The position numbers and the translations under genes were made by a program. A stretch of 64,000 nucleotides of DNA, taken from Micromussa lordhowensis (lineage: Eukaryota > Cnidaria > Anthozoa > Scleractinia > Lobophylliidae). This document shows, piece after piece, positions 34,235-46,485 of the stretch (position 1 is its first letter; the number at the start of each line of letters is the position of its first letter). Under the pieces are notes generated by a model, which made no database searches, was not told the origin of the DNA, and worked only from the letters and a program-made list of their open reading frames with translations. The stretch spans positions 11,321,797 to 11,385,796 of the forward strand of contig OZ026606.1 in the NCBI GenBank assembly GCA_964020085.1, written 5' to 3'.

Positions 34235-35790
34235 ATGTTGAAATTTATGGGGAGTCATTTGTTCCAAAAATACAAATTGCTAGAGTTAAACCTCAATCAT
34301 TAGTGCTGGCAGCAAATCGTAAGCCAACAATGCTTCAGTTGCTGTCTTACAATGGTTAATTGTTATTGCTAAACACTGCACATCACTAGTGTTGTTGCTC
34401 AAAACACAGTTTGAAGACTCCAATTGACAGTGCTAATAAAACATCAATAACTGTTGTTAGGCCAATAATTAGTGCTAAACATAAATCATAGTTTTAAGCA
34501 TCAATTGATAGCATTAAAGTTAAATCGCTTGTGTTATTACACGGCAACCATTACAGTTGACATCAAACAAATTAGTGCTACTTTCAATTTCCGGAGTTGA
34601 GAGGGGGTATATCTTGATTTTGGAAAATCTAGAAAGGAGGGGGAGGGGGTGGGGCCCATGTGAAAAATCCCTCCTGTGGGTAGGGGTATGGATATTTATT
34701 GCCTTCCTCCAATCAGAAGAATCATTATATAGCTGCATTTGTTTGTGGGCCTTGCTATCACCGTCGCCCGAGTAATTCACGACTGATTGTTGGAACATTG
34801 CCAATAACCTGGATGCATCCATCAACTCTGAACTGCTCAGGCAATTAGCCTCACAGAGATGCTGGTGTCACTCCCACCAGGCCTGGAATTCTTGGGTACC
34901 CTCCATATCTCCATACAGTAAACTAATTCCTTGCGTTTCTTAGACATAATCTCAATATCGACCACTTTGTCTGTGATTGTGGACAGGGCAGTGAATACTC
35001 CATATGAGGATGAATATCCTCTTTCCTCCAAGTGTCATCTCTTGAGACTCCAATATCGAGTTTCAAATCTTCCTGTGACTCATAAAAGGTTTTTAACTCT
35101 TCCACAACATTTGCCGTGGTGTACCTTGTCTGGTCTGTCTGTCTGTCAGTCAGTCTGTCAATAAGGTTACTTGTGACAGTGCTTGGAGACGATGGTGAGC
35201 CTTGTCTGGTGTGGTCTCGTCTGTCTGTCTGTCAGTAAGGTTACTTGTGAGAGTGCTTGAAGAGGATGGTGTACCTTGTCCAATCTGTCTCTCATTTAGG
35301 TTACTTGAACCAGGGTTGCACTGTTCTGCTTCATCTCCTTACTATATAAACCTCACTGTCGTATCTCGTTATTTCAACCCCAACTACTCGGGAAGGTTTT
35401 TACATCTCTGAGTGGAGCGGAGGTCTCCATGTGCTTTTCTGGTGCAGCTTTATAAGAATTCTTCTGATTGGAGGAAAGTAATTACAGTCTTGCCGCAAGA
35501 TCTGATTGGTCAGCCGGAAATTGCTTACCAAGCACCTTAAAGCGATTGCCGTAATAACACGAGCAACTTAGGTTTAATTATCGATTATCGATTCACGCTT
35601 AAAACTACGATTGATGTTTAGTTTAATCTATCAGAGTCTTTATACAACGGCGTCTGGTGCAACAACACTGGCGATTGGTGTTATGCAATAACGATTATTG
35701 ACCAATGGACATAATTGGTTTAATTCTTGCGATTTGTATTTTTGGCACAAATGGCTTCCCATAGAAATTGGTCCACGAATTTGTGACTAA
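34235..35790. mobile_element. 1.55-kb foldback element with long imperfect inverted arms
   Basis: Several ordered segments match in inverted orientation between 34235-34760 and 35440-35790. Examples are TTCCAAAAATACAAATTGC against GCGATTTGTATTTTTGGC, CTAAACATAAATCATAGTTTTAAGC against its complement near 35597-35630, CTTGTGTTATTACACGGCAA against TTGCCGTAATAACACGAG, and CCTCCAATCAGAAGAAT against ATTCTTCTGATTGGAGG. The middle carries tandem CTGTCTGTCAGTC repeats. No coding capacity is seen. Confidence 0.6.
35100..35335. repeat. Tandem repeat, about 90-bp unit, roughly three copies
   Basis: Units contain TGTACCTTGTC, a TCTGTCTGTCAGT stretch, AGGTTACTTGTGACAGTGCTTG and GA(C/G)GATGGTG. The third copy is degenerate. 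It lies in the centre of the foldback element. Confidence 0.7.
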
Positions 35791-36356
35791 GTTAGGTAGT
35801 GCATCCCAAAAACCTGTGGAGCAAGTCCACAAGTGATAAATGTTGTAGACTTCAAGGCTTTGAATTTGAAATGGACAGTAAAATACACGAAGTTGAATAC
35901 ACTGTAAATGTGAATTTATACTTAATTAACTTATTGATTAATGAAGCAATCGATTGACAGTACATTGAATGATTGACTGGCTGTGTGAGCCAATCATTTA
36001 CAAAACGAGTGCTGTGAATTAGCGAATTACTCGTTGCCTTTGATATTGCATGGAAAATATGTAATAAGATTTACCACGATCACCTGTTGGATCAGGATTT
36101 AGAGTTTAAATTGACGCAAGGTCTTAGTTTCACAAGAGACGAAGTTTTTGTCCAGATCTAGTTACAATGACATACAGACATGTGGCATTGACAAAGAAAA
36201 TATTGAATTATTGGAGGATGTTGTTAGATGTTCCGCCGGTTTCTCACAACAAGCATTACAAGAAATATTATAAAATTAGTAAGGGCAATATTCTTGATGT
36301 ATTTCCCTTGGGGAATTAAGTATTTATGCCTTAGTCATAAAAAGTACAATTTCCTC

Positions 36357-36840
36357 GATTGTGATTGGTTTAAAAAAACTCCTATTTTCCACTAATTCGC
36401 TTGCCAAGTTGTTATCGGACAGTTTGTTATTGGACAGTTCAATAAGCCAATCACATTCGAAGTTGTGGTTTAAATCAACTAATCACATTCAAAGTTGTAA
36501 TTACGCGCGTGCGTGCACACGCTTGCTTTTGTGTTTTTGGCGCCTAATTGCCGGTAGTAGGTGCGGCGGCCTTAGAATGTTTACATCCCCTTTGTAGGTA
36601 TTTTAATGCAAATTTTCCCTGTCTTCCATAACTTGGCTATTGTTCTTTTCTCGGAAATTGTAATTTTTATGATTAATTGGTAATAAGACTTCGTGTCGTC
36701 CAATTCGGTCTGTAATCGTACTCGTTATTAACAAATCGGACTCCCGCTGCGCGGTCGTCCGATTTTGTTATCACTCGTATGATTACAGACCGAATTGGAC
36801 TCCACTCAGTCCTATTACCATTACTTATTACATGCGTTCA
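36357..36840. repeat. Dispersed element copy A with internal hairpin
   Basis: It contains CCTATTTTCCACTAATTCGC, ACTTGG(C/T), TTTCTCGGAAATTGTAATTT and a hairpin in which CCAATTCGGTCTGTAATCGT is mirrored by ATGATTACAGACCGAATTGG around 36700-36805. A clearly related copy lies inverted at 50390-50860. Both carry the ACTCCACTCAGTCCTATTAC end. Confidence 0.7.
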
Positions 36841-39169
36841 TAGATTTCGTGGTGAACATGTCCACTGTGTGTTTAGGGCAGTTTACAACTGAGTGTCCTA
36901 AAACTAAAGCAAACACTCTGTCCAATTGCATTTGACATAGACCATCCAGTGAACCAATCACATCCCGACACAAACTATGCATGTCGTCGACGCAAAGCGC
37001 GGGAAAACTTGTGCGAGCGAGTCACGATTGGTTTTGGTTTTACTTCTGATTGGGCGACTAAGTGGCGCGAGTCTTTTTTGTATGGCAACGCGTAGCGTGG
37101 TAATGCAAAACTAAAAAAAATGCGAAGCACTGTCAACACTCAAGTGAAAGAAATTAATTGTTTGTCTTATTTAGATGTAAGAAGTTAACACAGGTGTACA
37201 CGTGCTTTCAGAAACGAGAAAGTGATGACTAATACGCGTACATTGCTTTTATTTCATTTAGTGTACCGAAGAGTACAAGTCTCAAGATTAGGACTGAATT
37301 AGCTTTTTTTAAATTTCCTGTCTTAGTCTCGTATTGACAAAGAGATGCGAGAGGAAGAAATTGTTAGAGAGCTCAGCGAAAGCACTCCAAATAACTGTGT
37401 CGTTCCAAAGTTTTCTAGGCGTGAAGTTAGGATGTATTGTTTAGTCTGTAGTATCGTATATCTTTACAAGTCTTGAGCTATTTTGATGAGTTCGCTGAAA
37501 AAAACTCGGAATACAAAGGGCTAGCAAAATTGTACTGCTGTAGTTATACTAAAATATTTAGACCTTACTGGACATTTTAAAGTGTACAATGACAGTTATT
37601 ATTGCGAAACCACACGCTATAGTGTCAGGTACCAATATAAGTCTTTCCAGAACTATGTTCTGCGTTGCGCGCGCTCAGAACCAATAAATGGAGTACAAAA
37701 AACCTGTTTAGTGTCTTGATTTGCTCTCTTGAAAAACGGCTCAAGACAGGGCTCCTTTTCCCGATTCTACGTCTTTTATTTCCCTCTGTCCAGTCATAGC
37801 ACAGGCGCATGTGCGCGAGGGCAACTACAGAGGAAAGAGAGATGGTGAGATCGGACTGAACCCGAAGTTACATGTATTGTCATAAAGTTGCGAAGCAACT
37901 AAGCCGTGAACAGGTACCGTATAGCTAATGGCTTGTGAAAAGCAAACATTTGGCGGGTGAAGAGGGACATACCACACTAGGGAGCACTAGTTAAACCTGC
38001 TCAGCTCGCTCGGCTTTGCGATTTTTGTTTTCGTCCTATAGCTCGCAATAAATAAAGCTTGTTAACAGGCTACTAGGCGAGTGATCGCGCCACGACAAGC
38101 TGATGGAGGATTCCGAGTTCCCGTGCCTTTGTTGTATTGGATTGTATTTTATTTCTCCATTTGACGATTTGGGTACGACAACATTCTTTTGACTGGCTTC
38201 ACTTGAAGAATGCTGCACTTCTAGACAGGCAATTCGTTGTTCATGTAATCCGTAGCAGGAAGATAACAAACAACACCGGGTTACGTTTGTTCATTTTTAT
38301 TTAGCGATCCATGTAATTAGTTTTTTCCCGTGTCGGTAATAATAAGTAATGAAAATTAAATTACCGATCAATTTAAATTTTCAGTTCAACATGTCTCCAT
38401 GGAAACTCTCAGTACAAGAGGCATGTGCCTCCTTTGATTCTTCACGCGAGCTGAACGTCCCATTGCACGACAATAATACCCTGAATCCATCCGTAAAAAC
38501 ATGAAACGATCTCGCGACTCGCGACTTCCTGACATCCTGCTCGAACCGTCTGACCTCAGTTCATTCTTGCGTCATAGAACTACCTGCAGACCACTTGATA
38601 CCCATAGGTACCCCGTTGTAAAAGTCCGAAGCGTTTCCTTATTCTCGTTATTCAAATAAAATGATTTCTTTTCAATGATTATAGTCAGAATAGAACCTAA
38701 AATTACAAAAAAGCTCAACTTTTATCTCATTTCTAAAAGGTTAAATCGACTTATTTACGTTGTTAAGTTCTCGCATGCTAATGCTTGACTACAAGAGACG
38801 ATGAACGTTAAGAGAATTAATCCCAAACATAGCACCTACAGATTCCCAAGATAATCACTTTAGAGTTATTTTTAGACATATGATTCCCACTACCCTTCAT
38901 CATCCTCTCTTGCTGACTGCTTGTAATTCATGATAATGATAAGTTCAGAAGGTGTCCGTTTTAGAGAGTTGGCACGTGGTTTTTTTGTTTTGTTTTGCAG
39001 CCAGTGTCGTTATTTCCCTCAAAAGTCTTGCGTGTTTAACACCTTAACTAATAACCTATTAGATACCATGGGCCAATCACAAAGCAGTACGCTACGTGAT
39101 ACTAGAAAATTCCTGTCGTCAACATAGGTATTGTCAGTTTGTCACAGTCAGTTTCAGTTTTGTACCAGC
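36841..39169. other. Intergenic region, no gene seen
   Basis: No exon is supported on either strand. The open frames here are short and lack family features. The last stretch before 39170 would be the 3' UTR of the minus-strand gene, but no exact AATAAA was found close to its stop. Confidence 0.4.
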
Positions 39170-41662
39170 TTAATCAAGGACACCTTCTGTTGTCTTAATC
39201 TTAAGTGTCCTGCGAGTAACTTCCATGTATCTGTCAAAGAGATCCATCGGAAACTGGTGACTTCCCACATCAAATGCAACCAGGCGATTGCCATACTCAT
39301 TAAGTATTCTCTCTACGTTTCGCAGCTCAAGAGTTATGCGGAATCCATCATTGCCACTCTTTTGGATTACCACTGTGAATGCACCCGTCGAATCAAAGTC
39401 AGGACCTTGCTCTAACATAAGGGTCACGTCTTCACCATCAACACCAGAAGGGTCCAGGAGGTACTTATCACTGATCATAACATAATCTGTGCCGCCCTTC
39501 ATGTCAATCGTGTAATCGGTGGAATTTGGATCCTGGTCGGTTGGCCATTTCAAGAGTAAAACATCCTGTCTGTTACCATCGTCGTAATTAACAGTCTGTG
39601 AAGATTGACCAATTTTTAAATTCCTTCTTTCGCCACTGAATTGAAGAGGATTAAGATGCCCATGATCCAGTGGGATGGGGTTGTCATCGTTGATGAAGAT
39701 GTTCCCTCTGTTTGTTGTATTCCACAAGGACACTTCTATTCTAGGTATGTACGTATACTTACCCCTTGTGCTAAAGATTCGCAGTCTTTTGTAGGAAAGA
39801 ACAATATTGCTTGCTGGAATCTTACTAGCATCCGAAGTTTTTAAGTTAATTTTTAGAGGTTGTTTGCTTTGGTCAGTGATCTCAAATTGTTTACTCCATG
39901 GCTTGCCGAGGTCGAATTCATCAAAATCAAACTCGTATACATTGCTTCCGGATGTTTGAAAAACTTTGAAAAGTTCTTGATGGAGAATAACGTGATCATC
40001 AAATGGCGAACCGACAAACTGGGTGACAAAGAAAACGTTACCGAGAGTGTGAGTTCTTCTATCTTCTCCGTGGAAATATTTCAAGACTTCCTGTTTTGTG
40101 TCAAAGAAGACGCCTTTGATGTCATCGCGGTCTCTCGACATTCCTTTAAACGAAAGAATGTTCCATCCGTGCCATTCCATGTCGGCGGTGAATAAATTTT
40201 CATAATCGTGATGGAACTCCCCTATCATACCATTTATGTTCAAGCAATCACTTCCGTATCCGGTTCGAATGTTTATTTTGTCATATTTAACGAACTTCTT
40301 GTAATCACTTATACTTATTACATCATTTTGGGGCGTCTGTTCTTGATCAGCATCCGGTCCAAGGTTCAAATAAGTATTGATATTAATACCATTCAATTCC
40401 TCCTCGGATACAAATTCTGAATTGATGAAAACGTGAACCCCACCGTAGGTAGTGTTTCTTTTATACTTCCCATAAAAATCAAAACCAATGAAGCCAACTT
40501 CTTTACCCCAGCCAGTGGAACTTGATGCAAGAGGCATTTTTGGGCTCCATATGCCACGGTATTCTCCAATGCACACGTACGTCTTATTTCTCAACTCTTC
40601 CTTGGCCTCTGATGTCATATATCTGGAAAAGTGACCCTTGAACCCGCGGTGGTACATAGAAGTCTTATATGGTACATGATAGTCAGGCATCATGTATGAA
40701 TCAACCAGCTGCAATTCCCAACCGAACTGAACTGATGCTAAGGAAGCCGCCTGATTGTTGACATAAACATCACTGTATGGTGAGCCGACATTCTCCAAAA
40801 ACTCCATTCGCTTGTCGATTTGGCTCCCACAAGCGTCTCTAAGGTTTCTAAGTTGTCTTAGTCTTGCATAGTGTGCCTCGACTGCGGCTTTATCGTATGG
40901 TGGCCCAATGAATAGCTCTATCAAGGTAGCAGCGATTCCCAGAATTGCCCCAGCTATTGCTCCAACTGGCCCAAGGACAGCCGATCCTGTTGCTACCGCG
41001 GCGAAAAAGGTGCCTATTCCTACTACCCCGGCAAGGATGCTTAGTGAGGCTGCAGCGATGCCAGCGTCATTTCCATCTCTGATGGCGATGTCAAGTCCCC
41101 AAATATTGAGACCTATAGTTATGGTGTCAGTGAGAAGCCCAAGCGCATCGAATACCGAAGCTTTACCGAACCATTTGGTAACCTTAGAAAATGCTTTTTT
41201 AACCTTACTCGCAGAAGAAAACTTTGCTACGTCATCGTTGAGGGTAGTTTTTAAGGTTTCCTTGGCATTTCTGATAGCTTGTTTGTTCATGCCCTGAGTT
41301 GCACTTCTGCCTACTTCACTTTTTAGAATCCTGTTGTAGTGTGCAACAGCCTCTCTGGTGGCAGCAAACTCAGTCTTGGTTGTGATGTACGTGACAACCT
41401 CTTCGGTGATGGGCAAAATGGCGCCTCCTCCAACGTCAAGGAGACTGAGGGTTAGTGCTGTTTGAACAAGGGATTCTGTTGCCTCTTCCAGCTTTTCTTG
41501 TTCCAGCAACGATAATGCGGCGACAGTACTAGACCGGGAGTAAGTTCCAATGGCGGTAGAGGGTACTAATGATGCCTTTGAGAGCTTGGCAGCCAGGGAA
41601 CCAGAAGCCGTGGGGCAGGAACAGATGAACCCAAGTAGCAGGATGGCGACAGAAAATGCCAT
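39170..41662 (-). CDS. Predicted secreted 830-aa protein of unknown family, single exon
   Basis: An uninterrupted frame of 830 codons ends at TAA (39170-39172). The first ATG is at 41662; the frame stays open 18 codons further upstream but without an ATG. The start gives a good signal peptide (MAFSVAILLLGFICSCPTAS). Residues 25-200 look helical and charged. Residues 201-253 form two glycine/alanine-rich hydrophobic segments (SLSILAGVVGIGTFFAAVA and VGAIAGAILGIAATLIELFI) that could be a membrane hairpin. The rest looks beta-rich, with aspartate/glycine motifs GYGSDCLNI (468-476) and KGGTDYVMISD (722-732) that faintly recall calcium-binding RTX-type turns. I recognise no family. An amphipathic N-half with a hydrophobic hairpin is seen in some pore-forming proteins, but that is only an architectural hint. 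No intron is needed, unlike its neighbours, which would fit retroposition or acquisition from a bacterium. Confidence 0.85.
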   Translation of the reverse strand: MAFSVAILLLGFICSCPTASGSLAAKLSKASLVPSTAIGTYSRSSTVAALSLLEQEKLEEATESLVQTALTLSLLDVGGGAILPITEEVVTYITTKTEFAATREAVAHYNRILKSEVGRSATQGMNKQAIRNAKETLKTTLNDDVAKFSSASKVKKAFSKVTKWFGKASVFDALGLLTDTITIGLNIWGLDIAIRDGNDAGIAAASLSILAGVVGIGTFFAAVATGSAVLGPVGAIAGAILGIAATLIELFIGPPYDKAAVEAHYARLRQLRNLRDACGSQIDKRMEFLENVGSPYSDVYVNNQAASLASVQFGWELQLVDSYMMPDYHVPYKTSMYHRGFKGHFSRYMTSEAKEELRNKTYVCIGEYRGIWSPKMPLASSSTGWGKEVGFIGFDFYGKYKRNTTYGGVHVFINSEFVSEEELNGININTYLNLGPDADQEQTPQNDVISISDYKKFVKYDKINIRTGYGSDCLNINGMIGEFHHDYENLFTADMEWHGWNILSFKGMSRDRDDIKGVFFDTKQEVLKYFHGEDRRTHTLGNVFFVTQFVGSPFDDHVILHQELFKVFQTSGSNVYEFDFDEFDLGKPWSKQFEITDQSKQPLKINLKTSDASKIPASNIVLSYKRLRIFSTRGKYTYIPRIEVSLWNTTNRGNIFINDDNPIPLDHGHLNPLQFSGERRNLKIGQSSQTVNYDDGNRQDVLLLKWPTDQDPNSTDYTIDMKGGTDYVMISDKYLLDPSGVDGEDVTLMLEQGPDFDSTGAFTVVIQKSGNDGFRITLELRNVERILNEYGNRLVAFDVGSHQFPMDLFDRYMEVTRRTLKIKTTEGVLD

Positions 41663-44600
41663 TGTTACAGGCCTTTTCTTTTCTATCCACCTCTTGGTAA
41701 ACCTAGATATCGCCACTCAATCTGTAGTAAAACGTATGATTATTCCGATGTACAGTGTGCAACTAAAAGGTATCAGTCACTTTCCTGGGTTTCACAGGGT
41801 AGATGACATTATTCAAAATTCTCTCAGTGTTATTCGGCCAAGCGCTGAGGAAATACCTTTCGCAGATTTTCTTTACAGTTTCTTTTCTTTAGCAAAGCTA
41901 GGTTTCCTAAATAATGCATTTGGGGGAAGGAAATTTTTCGGGTAATATCATTTCACGCGTAATGAAAATAGCAGGAGTCTGCAGGTGGGAATTTTTGCGT
42001 TCGAAAATTAAACTAAGGAATCTAAATGTTAAAAGCACTAAGGTTGACCCGTGTACAGAAGAAACTAACATAACAGAGAGGATATCAGTAAGGCATATCC
42101 TACAAAGATGAAGCGAGTAAAGCTGAATAGTTTTTCGCAACCGCCAGCAACAATGATGATGTTCCGTAATTGTTAATTAATGATCTAAAAACCCTAAAAC
42201 TTAAAATCATGATCTCAACAAATGAATCTACACTAAGATTGAAAATCAGTAGGAATTACTAGTTAGGAAACGTTTTATAGAAGCACTTAGAAAAGTTGAC
42301 TACAATTGTTGGGTAATCACGCTATCTTATGTAAGATACCATCCGAATAGTGAAGTATTTTGAGGAACTTTATGGTTGAGTGGAAAATGTGGTTAAACAC
42401 TGTCTTTAGTCTTTGATATGTAATCTTATTCGAAACTCAAACTAAAGGGAAAATGGTGGAACAAAGTCGTAAAAATCAAAGCTAATCAACATCAGATATC
42501 GAAACGGTCACGGTCACGATTTCCTTTGTTTAAACTTGATAAATTACTAATGAGTTTGGGAAAATGTAATCGCCAAGGACAAGGCCGAGGGAATTGCTTC
42601 GACCCTCAAGAAATACGTTCCGTCACTTCACTAAAATACATTTTAAAATGTGTTTTTAGATGTAAACTAACGACATAAATAGTTTTTCGAGATCACCAGT
42701 AATACCAGGCATCAATGTCAAACTCAAAGCTAATAACAAAAAATTCGATCGTTGCGGTTTTTGTACCTAGCAGTAATATGATGTTAACTTTCGACATGAG
42801 CCTATGTGATGTAGGTTATGTCGGCTATGCTCCCCGACGATATCTGGCCATTCTTAGGTGACAAACCGAACCGGGTTAATAAAGATAAACGGCGCAGTAT
42901 AATTGTTTTTAGATAAAGCTCAATCTCAATCTCAATGAAGATGCATGTGCATTCGTTGTGAAATTTGCTTTGCTAGTCTCTCTATTTACATGCTTTGTGC
43001 TGTTCATTTGTACGCAGTTTCTTAGCAGCTCGTTTTATTTTTTGTAGGGTAATTATTCTTTTGTACACTATTCAAGTTTTATTTCGTAATTTAGAAGCAT
43101 CTTGACCTGAACAAGGTCGATCCGCTAGCTGATAATATTGCAAATAAGAATATCAACTAAGTAACAACATAGCAGTCTACCTCCTTGGAATTGTCCCTGT
43201 TCATGTATCCAATTACAGATTGGGTGCGAGCCCCCTAGATGAGATATTTACTGTCTTGGGGCAAACATACATGTAGATGTATCTAGAATATATCAGTGTT
43301 TCAAGAGAGCAAGTCCCACTAAATAGTGTTCATTGTTGTGATATTGAACTTGCAGAAGGACAGCATAGATGGAAATATGTCTAAAAGGTACGAGTCGTGC
43401 AAGATCTTCGTCGAAAAACATTAACTTCTGATCATCTTTCTTTCTACTTCGAAGTAAACAAAAGAACAACACCACACTTCACTGAAGGGCTCAAGAGGTT
43501 CGCGAGACGATATTCAACTTAGATATCAACACACTATGTACATGTGCCTTCCTGATCCTCGAAAAAAGCTAAAACAAACGCTAGACAATATCTCACTCCA
43601 TCCTTGCAAAACGTTTTACATCAGAACAATTTAAATTTAACTTTCAGTTATTGTGCTTGCTCCTACAATTAAAAGTTTACACAATCTTCTTCCAGGGTTT
43701 ATTAACATTTAAACTTGCAAAGCTGGATGGAGGACCGCGAAAGTAAGACGATGTCTGGTATTTTTGTTCATCTTTAAAAGTTGAAATGCACGAAATCATT
43801 GCAAGTAAGTAATTTACTTTTCTTGTGATTCTTTTTTAAATATAGTTATAAATCTTGAAGGGAAGATACAGGAATAACGTCGTAAATTGATTTAGACAAA
43901 ACAACAGTCAAGGTGATGATTTGCCGGTTGATATATTATTCATGACGTTGAAAGAAATTCCCCCATAATTTAAACTTTGAACTAAACGCCTCAGTACAAT
44001 CACTTTTAGAAACCTCCTTTACTCAGCAAGTCGTCGCAATGATTAAAACTAGTGAAAGGACTTTTAAGTTAGACAAAAAAAAGCTGTGAAACGTTTGACA
44101 TTCAAGAGTTAACTTCCTCCCCCCTATAGAGTCATTCATGGTATTTAGGTATTGCTCTAGTGAAAACAACCCCGCTTTTTCTCGCTCATCAAACTGGGTC
44201 GATACGCTTTATTCAGTTGTAGAATAAATGACGTGAAATGCGGAAATTCATATGAAATGAGGATATGACCAGCGCAGTTGTAATTGCAATTTAAGCAGTT
44301 GGAAATTAAGCCCGAAAAAGGAGATCGGAGCTTCAAGGGGATTCCAAGGGGTCTTCCAAAATTAGAGCTGCAGAGCTATCCCAACTGAGCAATGAAAAGC
44401 CGTACATTGGGGGCATGCCAATTTATCATGATTAAATTCACTTCATGGTTCATAAAAAGTTGATAAACCTAACAATTCTTTAAAATAAATCAACCGAAAT
44501 CGGTCCTTCAGTGTTAGAGAGGTTCTGTTAATAAACTTATAAATAGGCCTCCTAAACCGCATTAGTTGCAGTGTGAAGTTACTTATGACCAGAATACGTT

Positions 44601-45861
44601 AAAATACACTACAAATGACTGTGATTAAACAAAAAAGAAGGGTTTTATGATGTATTCTGAGCAAGGCGCATGTATCAACTGATACTGCCCCCGTCTCAAA
44701 GCATGATGGACAGCTGTCTTTCACGAGGCCGCCCGCTTTTCAACCTTAGGCCGAATCTGAATCTAAAGTACACCCTGAAAAATATCATTGCGATGACAAA
44801 TGCGAGTGAAGTTTATAATCAAACTTTGTTCAAATCCACCTGGAGCAAAAATTTTCAAATTTGGACTCTTGGGACTAATTTTCGGACAATAATACATCCC
44901 GGCTTCTTTTCAAACCATTTTCAAATTGTAAGCAAATAGGGCACTTGGTCTCAGCCTCAGTTCAAAAAAAGAGGTCGAAAATCATTGAAATGTCCTGCGA
45001 AATAAATTCAAGAACCTAAAAATATTACGTTTTCTTCTCTTATATTTTACCGAACTTACTTCAATACTGTAGTGTTGGAAAGGAAAGCTCGTCATAAATT
45101 CGTTTCGTCAACAACTCACAAATGTAATAACCACGGACGTCTATATCAACAGCAAAATTGACAGAAAGACAACATTCGTGGCGGAGAGACTGAGCAATGC
45201 AGGACTGAATGGGTGGTATGCCAAGGACACTTGCGTTTGAGCGTGGTTCTCCGTATCAGACCTTAAATACGTTGGTAGTCTTTCAACATTTCCATGGGAA
45301 ACAATGGTTAGAGTAGCAAGAATGTTCACAAATCGCGACAAGTTGCGGAAACAAATCCTCCTTTTTATAGGATTCCTTTCCTGGTAAAATGCTAGCGTAA
45401 ACTTTTTTTCCAAACCACTGCTCCCAGACTCTGGAGTAATTTAAGCATCAGGAACTTTTGTTTGAAAGCAATTAACAGGAGTGAGACTAATCAAAAGCAA
45501 TTAAATGTGGAAGGATAGCGGCAATAAAGCTGGGAAAATGAGTTGTGTTAGTTATACATGTCTTATAACTTATCAAGCTAAAACATGCGTATTGAATTTT
45601 AAATGAATCAAATTTTTGTGAATTTTGATTTCAGTAGACCTGTCAAGTCTATCGAGAGCTTCGAGGTGTAATATTCTTAGGACAAAGTGTCATTTTTTAG
45701 TTCAAAGAAGTGTTCCCTATGATTTCACAACGTAACCATCTTTTGTGTCTTTTAATTCAAGGAGTAAACAACTTGCAAAGGGCATACCACACATCGATGA
45801 ACAAAAAAGAGCGCAAAATAAGGAAAACAAAATATTCGTTTTGTGATGTCAGTTCGCAATT
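41663..45861. other. Intergenic region, no gene seen
   Basis: The sequence upstream of the 830-aa gene on the minus strand should contain its promoter, but no TATA box can be singled out. The frames here are short and have no recognisable domain. Confidence 0.4.
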
Positions 45862-46485
45862 GTCTAGATCCGTTCAGTACGTCAATGGCCCTAAAAACGT
45901 ACCCAGGTTTAATATGCAATAACAGCGTTCAATTCCAAATAGAAATATAACAAATTAGCCGTCGTCGTTCGCGTTCCTGGGACTACTCAAAACGTAATCA
46001 TTTCACGTTGTTGTTTTGCAGAGGACGGCTAAGAAATGTACAAAAATTTATAACACACGTGCACAGCTATTGTTTTTCTCATTAAACCTTTTTTTGGTGT
46101 CGTTTTCGTTGCCGTCGTCGTCGTGGTTTGCTTAAGTTCCTTAATGCAACGACGACGGTGACGCCGAGGACGCTACATTTTACCAGCGAAATTCGCTATT
46201 TTCTAGGTCTGTTCAATACACCAATGGCTCTAAAAAAGTGCTCATGCTAAATATGCGATGACAGCTTTCAGTTCCACATGGAAATACGAAAATTCAGCCG
46301 TCGTCGTTAGCGTTCCTCAGACTACCCAGAACTTGGTCATTTCACGTTGTTGCTTTGCAGAGGACGGCAAAGAAATGTACAGAGATCTATAACGCACGTG
46401 CACAATCATTGTTTTTGTCATTAAACCTTTTCTTTGGTATCGTTATCGTTTACCCTCGATTGTTTTCGTGGTTTGCTTAACTCTT
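45862..46485. repeat. Tandem duplication, about 340-bp unit, two copies
   Basis: Copy 1 starts TCTAGATCCGTTCAGTACG near 45862 and copy 2 starts TCTAGGTCTGTTCAATAC near 46203. Both contain GCCGTCGTCGTT(C/A)GCGTTCC, TTTCACGTTGTTG, TTTGCAGAGGACGGC, AAGAAATGTAC and GCACGTGCACA. Copy 1 also carries a short GTCGTCGT palindrome between the units. Confidence 0.8.

Noticed and set aside
40908..41297. 129-codon plus-strand open frame
   Set aside because: It is the antisense shadow of the Gly/Ala-rich hydrophobic segment of the minus-strand 830-aa gene.
41663..41716. Eighteen extra N-terminal codons of the 830-aa gene
   Set aside because: This extension begins at GTG, not ATG. The first ATG at 41662 gives a proper signal peptide.
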